This document shows positions 1-7,791 of a DNA stretch of 64,000 bases, in pieces. The stretch comes from an uncultured Sutterella sp. (GTDB lineage Bacteria > Pseudomonadota > Gammaproteobacteria > Burkholderiales > Burkholderiaceae_F). Every line of letters starts with the position of its first letter. Positions within the stretch are counted from its first letter, which is position 1. Location of the stretch: positions 1-64,000 of the forward strand of contig CAJMEC010000002.1 of NCBI GenBank assembly GCA_905212345.1, written 5' to 3'. The notes beneath the pieces were generated by a model that was not told where the DNA came from, searched no databases, and worked only from the letters and a program-made list of their open reading frames with translations. A program made the position numbers and the translations under genes.

Positions 1-357
1 GGCACACTGAGGCTGCGCGCGGTCTTGCCTCCGACGGATAAATTTCTTCCCGGTCAGTACGTCCAGGTTCGCCTCATGATGGGAGAGTATCAGAACGCTT
101 ATCTTGTGCCTCAAGGTATTGTTCGCCAAAAATCGGACGGCACCTATGCTGTCTACGTGATGGAAGAGGGCGCAGCTCGCGAGCGGGGGGTAACGCTTGG
201 CAATTGGGAAGGTAAGGACTGGATCGTCACGGGAGGTTTAAAGCCGGGAGATAAAGTGATTACCAACCAGATTTTGCGGCTCAGAGAAGGCATCAAGGTG
301 ACGGAAAAAAATACTTCCGAGCCTCAGAGCTCTGCCACCGGGGACACCAAGCAGTAG
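1..357 (+). CDS. RND efflux periplasmic adaptor (membrane fusion protein), C-terminal part
   Basis: The reading frame is open from the first base of the window, so the true start lies upstream and only about 118 C-terminal residues are visible. The segment with GTLRLRAV and LPGQYVQVRL matches the beta-barrel and membrane-proximal part of AcrA/MexA-type adaptors, where the LPG-Y-V motif is characteristic. These lipoproteins bridge the inner-membrane RND pump and an outer-membrane channel. The stop is 12 bases before the pump gene, whose Shine-Dalgarno (ggagg) lies in this gap, so the two are an operon. The last 20 residues are polar and low in complexity. The family is clear; the substrate is not. 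Confidence 0.9.
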   Translation, partial: GTLRLRAVLPPTDKFLPGQYVQVRLMMGEYQNAYLVPQGIVRQKSDGTYAVYVMEEGAARERGVTLGNWEGKDWIVTGGLKPGDKVITNQILRLREGIKVTEKNTSEPQSSATGDTKQ

Positions 358-369
358 CCGGAGGACAAG

Positions 370-3300
370 ATGCTGTCGCAATTTTGTATTCGCCGCCCGA
401 TTTTTGCTTCGGTGATGTCTATTTTGATTGTGCTCGCGGGATTGGTCTGCGTGCGCGTATTGCCGCTGTCTCAATATCCGGATATTTCTCCTCCGTCGGT
501 TTCTATTTCAACGAGTTATGAAGGGGCTGACGCTCAGACGCTTGCTCGTACCATCGCTGCTCCGATTGAAGATCAGCTCTCGGGTATTGAAGGGTTGCAG
601 TACTACACCACCTCTTTGCGCTCCAACGGTGATGTGCGCATTTCTTGCACTTTTGAAGTTGGCATCGATCCAAACGACGCCATGCTCGAAATCAATAACC
701 GTGTGCGCACTGCCGAAAGACGCTTGCCGGAGACCGTTCGTCAAAACGGTGTGACAGTAAGAAAACGCTCCGAAGAAACCCTTTTGATGATGGCGCTAAC
801 TTCGCCCGACGGCTCGATGAACCCAACTCAAATGGCCGACTACGCGACACTGAATATCGTCGATGACTTAAAGCGTATTCCGGGTGTGGGTGACGTCAGT
901 ATCTTCGGTAACGTGCAAGGGGCCATGCGTATTTGGCTCAATCCCGACAAGATGGCCTTGTTGGGTGTGACGGTGGGTGACGTTGAAGATGCCGTGGACA
1001 TTCAAAACCGGCAGTATGCGGCCGGCCGTGTAGGCGCGGCGCCGACGGCTCCCGATCAGCAGCTTTTTTATACGGTGACAACCAAGGGTCAGCTTTTAAC
1101 TGAAGAAGAATTTGGAAACATTACGATTCGCTCCGATGGTCCCGATGGCATTATCCGCTTAAAGGATATCGCTCGGGTTGAAGTGGGTAAACGTAGCTAC
1201 GATTCCTATAACCTTTTAAACAGTGAGCCGGCTATTACCGTGGCTGTATACCTGCAAACAGGTGCTAACGCCATGAGTACGGCAGAGCTTGTGAAAGAGC
1301 GCGTGGCGGAACTGGCCGAGCATTATCCGAAAGGTCGCATAACCCACACAATCACCGACGATACAACGATCTTTGTGTCTGCCTCATTGCACGAAGTGGC
1401 CAAGACATTGATAGAAGCCGGTATTTTGGTGCTTCTTGTCGTTTATCTTTTTTTGCAAAGTTGGCGCGCGACACTCATTCCGATGATTGCGGTTCCGGTC
1501 TCTTTGATTGGGACGATGGTGGGATTGTGGGCGTTTGATTTTTCGCTCAACACGCTCACGCTTTTTGCCATGACGCTTGCCATCGGTATTGTGGTCGATG
1601 ACGCTATTGTGGTGCTTGAAAACGTCGAACGCATCATGGTCTCGGAGGGAGTTTCCGCGCGGGTGGCTGCCAAACGGGCCATGAAGGAAGTGGCCGGAGC
1701 CCTGGTGGCTATTGTGCTGGTGCTCTCGGCTGTGTTTGTACCGGTTGCGTTTTTGGGTGGCATGGCCGGTGAACTCTATCGCCAGTTTGCGGTGACAATT
1801 ACGATTTCCGTTGCCCTTTCGGGCTTTGTGGCTTTGACGCTTACACCTGCGCTTTGCGCCATTTTGTTAAAACCGAGAACCAAAGATCCGGCGAAATTCT
1901 TCCAACGTTTTAATTTAGGGTTGGGGCGTTTTACGAAGTTATTCCAACGCCTGGTGGGCTTGGCGCTTCACCATCGGGTGGCAAGTGGCGTTTTGCTCTT
2001 AGCGGTAATGGCGGCTTGCTGGCAGATGGTTCAGATCACACCGACCTCTTTTGTGCCCAGGGAAGACCAAGGCGTTGTCCGCCTGAGTCTATCTTTGCCT
2101 GAAGGCGCTTCGCAAACCCGCACGGAGCGAGTTTCTGATGAACTGCAAAAGAAAATGGGGCAAATCGAGGGAGTGGAATCCGTTTTGACCTTGACGGGCT
2201 TTGATACGGTTGCCAATGACACACGACAAAACGCCGCCACTTTTGTGTTAAAGCTTAAGCTTTGGGATGAGCGTAAGAATACAGCCAATGATGTTGTGCG
2301 AATTCTCACGAAGATGGCTGAGGACATTACCGAGGGCAGAGCCACGGCTTCCACTCCGGCTCCGATCAGGGGCTTGGGGTCTTCGGGCGGTTTTTCAGGA
2401 TTTTTGCAGTCACGTGAAAGCGATGATCCTGTTCAGCTTCAGCAAGTGGCCGATAACTTTATTGATGAGTTAAGCCGCTCGCCGCTTCTGACCGGTGTGC
2501 GTCACACGGCCATGGCCGAGTCGCCCATGCTTTTGGTCAATGTTGACGAAGCTAAGGCCCTGGCCATGGGAGTCTCTATTTCAGATATCTACGATACGCT
2601 CACGGCCTTCATGGGCAGCACCTATATCAACGACTTCACCCGAAACGGCAAAATTAACCGCGTGATCATGCAAGCCGACACTGACTATCGAATGAAGCCA
2701 GAAGATTTGGGCCGTTCTTGGGTCAGAAACAACGCTGGTGAAATGATTCCGATGTCGACATTGGTGTCTTGGGAAAGAACTTCGGGGGCCGAGACCATGT
2801 CGCGCATGAACGGTTATCTTGCCGCGCGCTTTATGGGTGAGGCGGTTCATGGAGTAAGTTCCGGTGAAGCCATCGCGGAAGTGGAACGCATTGGAGATGA
2901 AATGCTCCCGGAAGGTTACGCTATCGGCTGGACTGGTCAAGCCTTCCAGGAAAAGCGTTTAGGAGCTTCAGCTTCCACAGCTTTCATTTTCGGCATTATT
3001 GTGGTGTTTCTCATTTTGGCCGCTCAGTATGAGCGTTGGTCGTTGCCGATCGCCGTTGTGCTCGCGGTGCCATTTGCCGCGTTGGGGGCGTTGCTCGCAA
3101 CTTATTGCAGGGGACTCTCGAACGATATTTACTTCCAAATCGGTTTATTGGTATTGGTGGGCCTATCGGCCAAGAATGCCATTTTGATTGTGGAATTTGC
3201 AGCGCAGAAGTTAGAGCAGGGTAAGAGTGTCTTTGATGCGGCCCTTGAGGCAGCCTCTTTGCGGTTGCGTCCGATTTTGATGACCTCTTTTGCTTTCATT

Positions 3301-3543
3301 CTTGGTGTGGTGCCTCTGGCTTTGGCTACCGGTCCGGGTGCGGCGGCTCGCCAATCCATGGGTACCGGTGTGCTAGGCGGAATGCTGGTTGCCACATTCA
3401 TCGCCATTATCTTTGTGCCAGTCTACTTTACTTGGTTCGTCTCTAAGAATCCGGTACGGCGCGATGATGACGATGAGGATGAACGTGCTTCACCTTTCTT
3501 GAGTCATCCGGAAAAGCCGGAAGAACCAAGCGACGGTAAATAA
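370..3543 (+). CDS. RND multidrug efflux pump permease, HAE1 (AcrB/MexB) family
   Basis: Proton-driven inner-membrane exporter that works as a trimer with the adaptor encoded just upstream. Its 1057 residues are the normal length for the family. The first transmembrane segment follows the conserved FIRRPIFA-like start (FCIRRPIFASV). The TM4 proton-relay aspartates are visible in GIVVDDAIVVLENVER and the TM10 lysine in GLSAKNAILIVEF. Two large periplasmic loops (about residues 40-330 and 560-870) give the pseudo-twofold repeat. The C-terminal tail is strikingly acidic (DDDDEDE). The ATG is preceded by ggagg. Substrates such as drugs, bile salts or dyes cannot be told from the sequence. Confidence 0.95.
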   Translation: MLSQFCIRRPIFASVMSILIVLAGLVCVRVLPLSQYPDISPPSVSISTSYEGADAQTLARTIAAPIEDQLSGIEGLQYYTTSLRSNGDVRISCTFEVGIDPNDAMLEINNRVRTAERRLPETVRQNGVTVRKRSEETLLMMALTSPDGSMNPTQMADYATLNIVDDLKRIPGVGDVSIFGNVQGAMRIWLNPDKMALLGVTVGDVEDAVDIQNRQYAAGRVGAAPTAPDQQLFYTVTTKGQLLTEEEFGNITIRSDGPDGIIRLKDIARVEVGKRSYDSYNLLNSEPAITVAVYLQTGANAMSTAELVKERVAELAEHYPKGRITHTITDDTTIFVSASLHEVAKTLIEAGILVLLVVYLFLQSWRATLIPMIAVPVSLIGTMVGLWAFDFSLNTLTLFAMTLAIGIVVDDAIVVLENVERIMVSEGVSARVAAKRAMKEVAGALVAIVLVLSAVFVPVAFLGGMAGELYRQFAVTITISVALSGFVALTLTPALCAILLKPRTKDPAKFFQRFNLGLGRFTKLFQRLVGLALHHRVASGVLLLAVMAACWQMVQITPTSFVPREDQGVVRLSLSLPEGASQTRTERVSDELQKKMGQIEGVESVLTLTGFDTVANDTRQNAATFVLKLKLWDERKNTANDVVRILTKMAEDITEGRATASTPAPIRGLGSSGGFSGFLQSRESDDPVQLQQVADNFIDELSRSPLLTGVRHTAMAESPMLLVNVDEAKALAMGVSISDIYDTLTAFMGSTYINDFTRNGKINRVIMQADTDYRMKPEDLGRSWVRNNAGEMIPMSTLVSWERTSGAETMSRMNGYLAARFMGEAVHGVSSGEAIAEVERIGDEMLPEGYAIGWTGQAFQEKRLGASASTAFIFGIIVVFLILAAQYERWSLPIAVVLAVPFAALGALLATYCRGLSNDIYFQIGLLVLVGLSAKNAILIVEFAAQKLEQGKSVFDAALEAASLRLRPILMTSFAFILGVVPLALATGPGAAARQSMGTGVLGGMLVATFIAIIFVPVYFTWFVSKNPVRRDDDDEDERASPFLSHPEKPEEPSDGK

Positions 3544-3554
3544 AGAGAGTTAAG

Positions 3555-3578
3555 AGGCCCGTGCGAGTGTACGGGCCT
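3555..3578 (+). terminator. GC-rich hairpin after the RND operon
   Basis: The inverted arms aggcccgt and acgggcct (8 bp, loop of 8) lie 12 bases after the pump stop codon. There is no good T-run after the stem, so this is a weak or Rho-assisted terminator candidate rather than a textbook intrinsic one. Confidence 0.45.
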
Positions 3579-3660
3579 ACTCATAGGAAAGTTCTATTTC
3601 AGATGCCTCTCTGTCGACAGACTTGCTTTTCAGAAATTAACAAAGCTTCAAAACCATAAC

Positions 3661-3752
3661 CAAATGGTTCACTAAAAAAACGCTAAGTAATGCGTTAAAA
3701 AATTGCCAAATGGTTCGTTGAAAAATCGTCAAATAGTTCATTGATTCCGAAT
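3661..3752 (+). repeat. Left array: four 23-bp direct repeats
   Basis: Four units start at 3661, 3684, 3707 and 3730 with an exact 23-bp period. Units 1 and 3 start CAAATGGTTC, unit 4 starts CAAATAGTTC, and unit 2 is degenerate (TAAGTAATGC). An A-rich half follows in each unit. There are no spacers, so this is not a CRISPR array. A matching four-unit array with the same period lies at 4170-4261, just before the ATPase gene. The rest of the 718-bp gene-poor stretch 3544-4261 holds the terminator hairpin, a 12-bp tandem repeat and a gene fragment, all listed separately. Confidence 0.75.
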
Positions 3753-3763
3753 GAATTGCAATA

Positions 3764-3892
3764 ATGTTATTTCAACTTGTATTAGATCATGTATTAGATC
3801 ATGTATTAGATCATGTATTAAATCATGTATTAGATCATGTATTAAATCATGTATTAGACCATTTATTTTTTAATACATGTTGGAGTAAATAA
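3764..3892 (+). CDS. Short ORF made of tetrapeptide repeats (doubtful gene)
   Basis: An ATG-started frame of 42 codons reads MLFQL, then seven copies of V-L-[D/N]-H, then a nine-residue tail and TAA. It is the translation of the 12-bp tandem repeat in the same place. It lies 11 bp after the left 23-bp repeat array, whose twin abuts a real gene start. No Shine-Dalgarno is evident. It may be chance coding across a repeat; I would not assign a function. Confidence 0.2.
   Translation: MLFQLVLDHVLDHVLDHVLNHVLDHVLNHVLDHLFFNTCWSK
3778..3861 (+). repeat. 12-bp tandem repeat, seven units
   Basis: Seven head-to-tail copies of TGTATTAGATCA (units at 3778, 3790, 3802, 3814, 3826, 3838 and 3850). They differ only at two positions of the unit: units 4 and 6 read TTAAAT, and the last reads TTAGAC. 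A related piece (AAATCATGTATTA) recurs near 3990. Unit length divisible by three means copy-number change would keep any frame open. Confidence 0.9.
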
Positions 3893-4075
3893 TAGACGTA
3901 TAAACATAAGTTAAATTGCAAAATAAACGTTTAAAAACAAGTTGTTGGAACTTCCAATTAACATGTATTGTCCTATATTGCTTGATGTATCAAATCATGT
4001 ATTATTTCATAAAGGCTATAAAACGATACAAGTGGGCGTTGTTAAAGTCGGCTGTTGCCGGTGTGATCTCGATAA

Positions 4076-4124
4076 GAAATATCCTTCCAAGAGCGTTCAT
4101 TAAACATTGAACCTTCAATTTTCC
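4076..4124 (-). pseudogene. Fragment of the 3' end of a YidC-sulfatase-type gene
   Basis: On the minus strand these 49 bp encode K-I-E-G-S-M-F-N-E-R-S-W-K-D-I-S. They match 45 of 49 bases of the end of the YidC-sulfatase gene at 7792-10677 once the IS21 element is removed from that gene (5636-5652 joined to 7828-7859). Two of the four differences are silent and two are V/I and D/N exchanges. Similarity stops on both sides, so this is a remnant of a paralogous or duplicated 3' end, now stranded upstream of the ATPase gene. Confidence 0.7.
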
Positions 4125-4169
4125 GGTTTAGGCTATAAATTTGAATGTGGAATAACATGAAAAAAAGGT

Positions 4170-4261
4170 CAAATGGTTTGTTAAAAAAATGTCAAATGGT
4201 TCGTTAAAATATCGTCAAATGGTTTGTTAAAAAATTGCCAAATAGTTTGATTACTAAAATT
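4170..4261 (+). repeat. Right array: four 23-bp direct repeats abutting the ATPase start
   Basis: Units start at 4170, 4193, 4216 and 4239 with an exact 23-bp period. The first three start CAAATGGTTY and continue with an A-rich half; the fourth starts CAAATAGTTT, as in the last unit of the left array (CAAATAGTTC). The array ends at 4261 and the proposed ATG of the ATPase gene is 4262, so the repeats occupy the whole immediate 5' region, including where a ribosome binding site should be. Confidence 0.8.
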
Positions 4262-5518
4262 ATGAAACAAGAATATCGTCAAAGAGTTGTGGATAAACTC
4301 TTAAAAAGGAAACTCCAAGCAATGGGGGCTGTTTTAATAGAAGGACCTAAACTGTGCGGAAAATCAACAACGGCCGTACAGCAGGCAGAAAGTGTTTTAA
4401 ACATGGAACCGGGTCCCACCTTGAGTCTAGCGGCAATTAACCCAAAATTATTGCTTCAGGGAACGACTCCTCGACTTATTGATGAGTGGCAACTTGCTCC
4501 GCAGCTTTGGGACGTCATTCGTAGGGAAATTGATTTACGAGGAGGAGAACCAGGGCAATTTATTCTTACGGGGTCAGCTGTTCCCGTTGATTCTCGTCAA
4601 TTAAAACATTCAGGAACCGGTCGTTTCAGCTGGTTACGAATGAGACCAATGACGCTCTTTGAATCCGGAGAATCTAATGGAACAGTCAGTTTAAAAGATT
4701 TATTTGAAGGACAACTCAACATAGGGTCGAATAATGTCTTGGATCTTGAGCGGATAGCTTTTGCGGCATGCAGAGGCGGTTGGCCTACAACGCTACGTTT
4801 GAAAGGTGAGTTGGCTTTAACACATGCCTTTGAGTATGTTGAGGCGCTTATAAAACGAGATATTTCACGTGCAGATGGAGTGAGAAGAAACCAAGATGTT
4901 ACTCGGAAATTGTTGCGATCGTACGCTCGTTATCAAGGTTCACAAGTTTCGGCTCCAGAATTAGCAAAAGATCTTAATGGGATTGTTAACGATAAAACGG
5001 TATTGACTTATTTAAATGCTTTAAAAGAAATTTTCGTTATAGAAGATTTACCTGCCTGGAATCCAAATTTAAGGTCAAAAGCAGTTATTCGGCAATCGGA
5101 TACCAGATATTTTGTGGATCCATCAATAGCGGTGGCAGCGTTGAGTGCAGGACCTAAAGATTTGCTTTTTGATACTAAAACATTTGGCTTTATATTTGAA
5201 ACGTTGTGTATCAGAGATCTACGAGTTTACGCTGAGGCACTCGATGGAAGTCTTTTCCATTTTCGGGATAGAAATGGCCTTGAGTGTGATGCCGTTTTGC
5301 ATCGTAGAAATGGAACGTATGGACTAATTGAGATTAAATTAGGTAGTGAGAAGGGAATTGAAGATGGAGTTAATACTTTAAAGACCTTGGCTTCAAAAAT
5401 CGATACAACGAAAATGCAACCTCCGTCTTTTTTGATGGTTTTAATAGCAAGTGGAGAGTACGCCTATCGACGAGAAGATGGTGTATTGGTTGTCCCCATT
5501 GGATGCCTGAAAGATTAA
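4262..5518 (+). CDS. AAA ATPase with DUF4143 (PD-(D/E)XK-like) C-terminus
   Basis: About 418 residues. The N-terminal AAA module has a Walker A (GPKLCGKSTT, residues 28-37), a Walker B-like LIDEWQLAP and a sensor-like ILTGSA. The C-terminal part (HFRDRNGLECDAVLH ... LIEIKLG) is the nuclease-like fold typical of DUF4143 proteins. These ATPases are widespread, often acquired singly, and have no established cellular role. I chose ATG 4262 (MKQEYRQRVV), where family similarity begins; an in-frame TTG at 4235 lies inside the 23-bp repeat array. The gene is visibly more AT-rich than its neighbours and sits between repeats, which suggests acquisition. It is transcribed against the IS21 genes. Confidence 0.85.
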   Translation: MKQEYRQRVVDKLLKRKLQAMGAVLIEGPKLCGKSTTAVQQAESVLNMEPGPTLSLAAINPKLLLQGTTPRLIDEWQLAPQLWDVIRREIDLRGGEPGQFILTGSAVPVDSRQLKHSGTGRFSWLRMRPMTLFESGESNGTVSLKDLFEGQLNIGSNNVLDLERIAFAACRGGWPTTLRLKGELALTHAFEYVEALIKRDISRADGVRRNQDVTRKLLRSYARYQGSQVSAPELAKDLNGIVNDKTVLTYLNALKEIFVIEDLPAWNPNLRSKAVIRQSDTRYFVDPSIAVAALSAGPKDLLFDTKTFGFIFETLCIRDLRVYAEALDGSLFHFRDRNGLECDAVLHRRNGTYGLIEIKLGSEKGIEDGVNTLKTLASKIDTTKMQPPSFLMVLIASGEYAYRREDGVLVVPIGCLKD

Positions 5519-5577
5519 AAAATCGTTGGTTTTGTCAAAGTACGTTATCTTTATGTTTTCAGTATTAAACCGTTAAT

Positions 5578-5620
5578 CAAAAAGCCGCCGACAATGCTTT
5601 GAATTTTGTTTGTCGGCGGC
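5578..5620 (-). terminator. Intrinsic terminator of the original YidC-sulfatase operon
   Basis: The arms gccgccgaca (5584-5593) and tgtcggcggc (5611-5620) form a perfect 10-bp GC-rich stem. Read on the minus strand it is followed by ctttttga. It lies nine bases after the stop codon that the YidC-sulfatase gene would use if the IS21 element were absent, so it is the displaced terminator of that operon. Confidence 0.85.
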
Positions 5621-5628
5621 ATTACTTG

Positions 5629-5652
5629 TTAATGGGAAATATCCTTCCAAGA
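5629..5652 (-). other. Displaced last codons of the YidC-sulfatase gene
   Basis: Minus-strand bases 5652-5629 read ..TCTTGG AAG GAT ATT TCC CAT TAA, that is S-W-K-D-I-S-H-stop. Joining them to 7828 after removing the IS and one copy of the 7-bp duplication restores a C-terminus ending DERSWKDISH. The paralogous fragment at 4076-4124 also carries SWKDIS, which confirms the reading. Confidence 0.85.
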
Positions 5653-5709
5653 TGTCAAGCGACAAAAGAGTTAACCCTTAAAACGACAGTTTCTGACCCC
5701 CTGGTTGGG

Positions 5710-6480
5710 TCAGTTTTTATCCAATAATTTAGATTTCAAATTGGCTTTAATTCGGTAACTGTCTCCCATAATTGTTACGGGAGTACAGTGATGTAATAAA
5801 CGATCCAAAATAGCAGTGGCTACGGTTGGATCTCCAAATATCATTCCCCATTCTGCAACCGGCCTATTACTGGTCAGTAGAATGCTTTTGCTTTCATATC
5901 GCTTACACACTAATTGAAACAGTAAATGAGCCGTATTGGGAGAAAAAGGCAAATAGCCTACTTCATCAATAATCAGAAGTTTGGGTTTGTTAAAGGTAGC
6001 AATTTTTTCCAATAAACATCCCTCTTTCTGAGCCTTTTCCAGAGAAGCCATTAAATTGGCAGCATTAATAAACAATACGGAATAGCCGTTTTTAATAGCC
6101 TGCCTTCCTAATGCAATTGCTAAGTGAGTTTTTCCTACCCCCGGAGGACCTAAAAACATTACGTTCTCTCCAGTAGAAATCCATTCCAATTGGCTTAAAT
6201 CACGAATAACTCCTGGATCTAAACTTGGCTGAGCAGAAAAGTCAAAACCCTCTAAAGTACAAACCCTTGGAAAATGCGCAGCCATTGTCGATAGTTTTAT
6301 TCGATTAGCCTCTCTTTGATCAATCTCTCGACTGAAGAAATATTGCAACACTTCCCTTGGATTCATTTTGGACTCAATAGCTGTTGTGACCATTTCATTT
6401 AAATGGTCTCGAGTAAACACAAGTCTCAATCTGGAAGCCATTTGACTGAGTTTTTCATCTGTAGCTCGCGTAGTTTTCAT
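5710..6480 (-). CDS. istB: IS21 transposition helper ATPase IstB
   Basis: An AAA+ ATPase that assists the IstA transposase in target selection. The Walker A motif GPPGVGKTHLA and the Walker B region LLIIDEVGYLPF are present, with the usual IstB end including ILDRLLHHC. I chose ATG 6480 (MKTTRATDEKL), which overlaps the istA stop as TGATG, the normal coupled arrangement in this family; it gives 256 residues, the usual length. A longer frame to 6540 is open but would lie inside istA. Confidence 0.92.
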   Translation of the reverse strand: MKTTRATDEKLSQMASRLRLVFTRDHLNEMVTTAIESKMNPREVLQYFFSREIDQREANRIKLSTMAAHFPRVCTLEGFDFSAQPSLDPGVIRDLSQLEWISTGENVMFLGPPGVGKTHLAIALGRQAIKNGYSVLFINAANLMASLEKAQKEGCLLEKIATFNKPKLLIIDEVGYLPFSPNTAHLLFQLVCKRYESKSILLTSNRPVAEWGMIFGDPTVATAILDRLLHHCTPVTIMGDSYRIKANLKSKLLDKN

Positions 6481-7748
6481 CACCAAACTCCCGTAATCTT
6501 TGAATAGTCGCTTAGAGGTCTTTGCAACGTATTTCGGCAATATCGTTCATCCATATTGACTGAACGAATATCTGGTGATTTTTCTTTTTCCTTTTGTTCA
6601 GCAGGTCGATATACTGAGCTAGCCTTATCCAATTCCATAACGAAAACGCCTTTTCTAGATACAACGATCGTGGTGTCATCCGTTAAGATTTGGACGTCTT
6701 TGTTGATGAGCTCGCTCGGAAGTCTGTAAAAGCAGTTATCGATGCGGATAAGGCCTCCTGAGTCAACTTTACGAGTTTCCTCACGTATGGCAGCTACTCG
6801 AGGTTTGTCCATTTCTCTCAAGTAGCTTTTCTCAACCCAATAGCGTTCCTTGGGAGTTCTTAAACCCTGGACGATTTCGTCTATTTTTCTATTGTCTGCA
6901 TATCGAAGCGACCACTGTTCTAACCATTGGTTTAGTTCGATTAAATCTGAAAAATCCTTTCCCACCAATGCATTCTCTTTAATGTAGCGAACTGCTCGCT
7001 CTACTTTCCCTTTACTTTGAGGATGGTATGGAGAGCTTGCGATGGGTTTGATGTTCCAATAGTGACAGAAGTACCAGTAACCGCTGGTAAATTTGTATTC
7101 TCCTTTCTTGCGATGTTCCGTGATTAGGCATCGGGTATTGTCAGAGAGCAAAACCATAGGGATGCCGTCAAAAAATCGGAAGGCGGACTCAATTCCGTCT
7201 AACCAGACAGATTGATTTTCTGTTGGGTAAGCCTTGGCAAAGATTCTTCGAGAATAGCTGAGAACGGCCACGAAAAAGTGAACCTTAGTCACTTCTGTCC
7301 CAATCATTATGTTCTTTTCCGCAAAATCAATTTGCATCTGCTGACCGGGAGCAGTTTCATAACGAGAGTACTGCTTTACAGCTTTCAATTCTTGGCGGAA
7401 TGGCCCACAAAACCTTTGCAACTGGCGTAAAGATATTTGTTGATTGAATTCTTCAACAAGAACTCTTTGAAGTACTACACAGTTACCATCGCACTTAATG
7501 AACAGCTCTCGGATTCTTTCTCCATGCTCCTGCATAAAGACTCGATCCTTGTGCGAAGCTTGTGTGACTTCTTCTTTGATATACCGTCGTACGGTGTTTC
7601 TGGCTATGCCAGTTTGAGAAACGATCCTTTTTATCGGGACCCCAGCCTGATGTAAAGATCGAATTTGGTTAATTTCTAGTGGTGTAATCATCGGATTTGG
7701 ACGTCCTTTGTAGAAGCATCCAATCATCCTCGAAATACGTCGTTTCAT
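6480..7748 (-). CDS. istA: IS21 transposase IstA
   Basis: DDE-type transposase of about 422 residues. An N-terminal helix-turn-helix (SLHQAGVPIKRIVSQTGIAR) is followed by an integrase core, visible as QIDFAEK (first Asp), LLSDNTRCL (second Asp) and HPQSKGKVERAVRY (Glu). The chosen start, ATG 7748, follows an AGGAAG ribosome binding site; upstream in-frame codons lie within the terminal repeat region. It is coupled to istB by overlapping stop and start codons. The interrupted operon runs in the same direction, so read-through into istA is possible. Confidence 0.92.
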   Translation of the reverse strand: MKRRISRMIGCFYKGRPNPMITPLEINQIRSLHQAGVPIKRIVSQTGIARNTVRRYIKEEVTQASHKDRVFMQEHGERIRELFIKCDGNCVVLQRVLVEEFNQQISLRQLQRFCGPFRQELKAVKQYSRYETAPGQQMQIDFAEKNIMIGTEVTKVHFFVAVLSYSRRIFAKAYPTENQSVWLDGIESAFRFFDGIPMVLLSDNTRCLITEHRKKGEYKFTSGYWYFCHYWNIKPIASSPYHPQSKGKVERAVRYIKENALVGKDFSDLIELNQWLEQWSLRYADNRKIDEIVQGLRTPKERYWVEKSYLREMDKPRVAAIREETRKVDSGGLIRIDNCFYRLPSELINKDVQILTDDTTIVVSRKGVFVMELDKASSVYRPAEQKEKEKSPDIRSVNMDERYCRNTLQRPLSDYSKITGVW

Positions 7749-7791
7749 GCAACTTCCTTTCTTTTTCAGAAAGGGGGTCAAATTTTGTCGT

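Noticed and set aside
3916..4110. 64-codon plus-strand frame in the repeat region
   Set aside because: No ribosome binding site or recognisable protein character; it runs across the minus-strand gene fragment at 4076-4124 and repeat-derived sequence.
3661..4261. Possible CRISPR array formed by the 23-bp repeats
   Set aside because: Units are directly head to tail with no spacers, are only four per array and are degenerate; no cas genes are nearby.
3544..4261. tRNA or small RNA gene in the gene-poor stretch
   Set aside because: No cloverleaf or GTTCRA-type T-arm is seen; the region is explained by repeats and a gene fragment.
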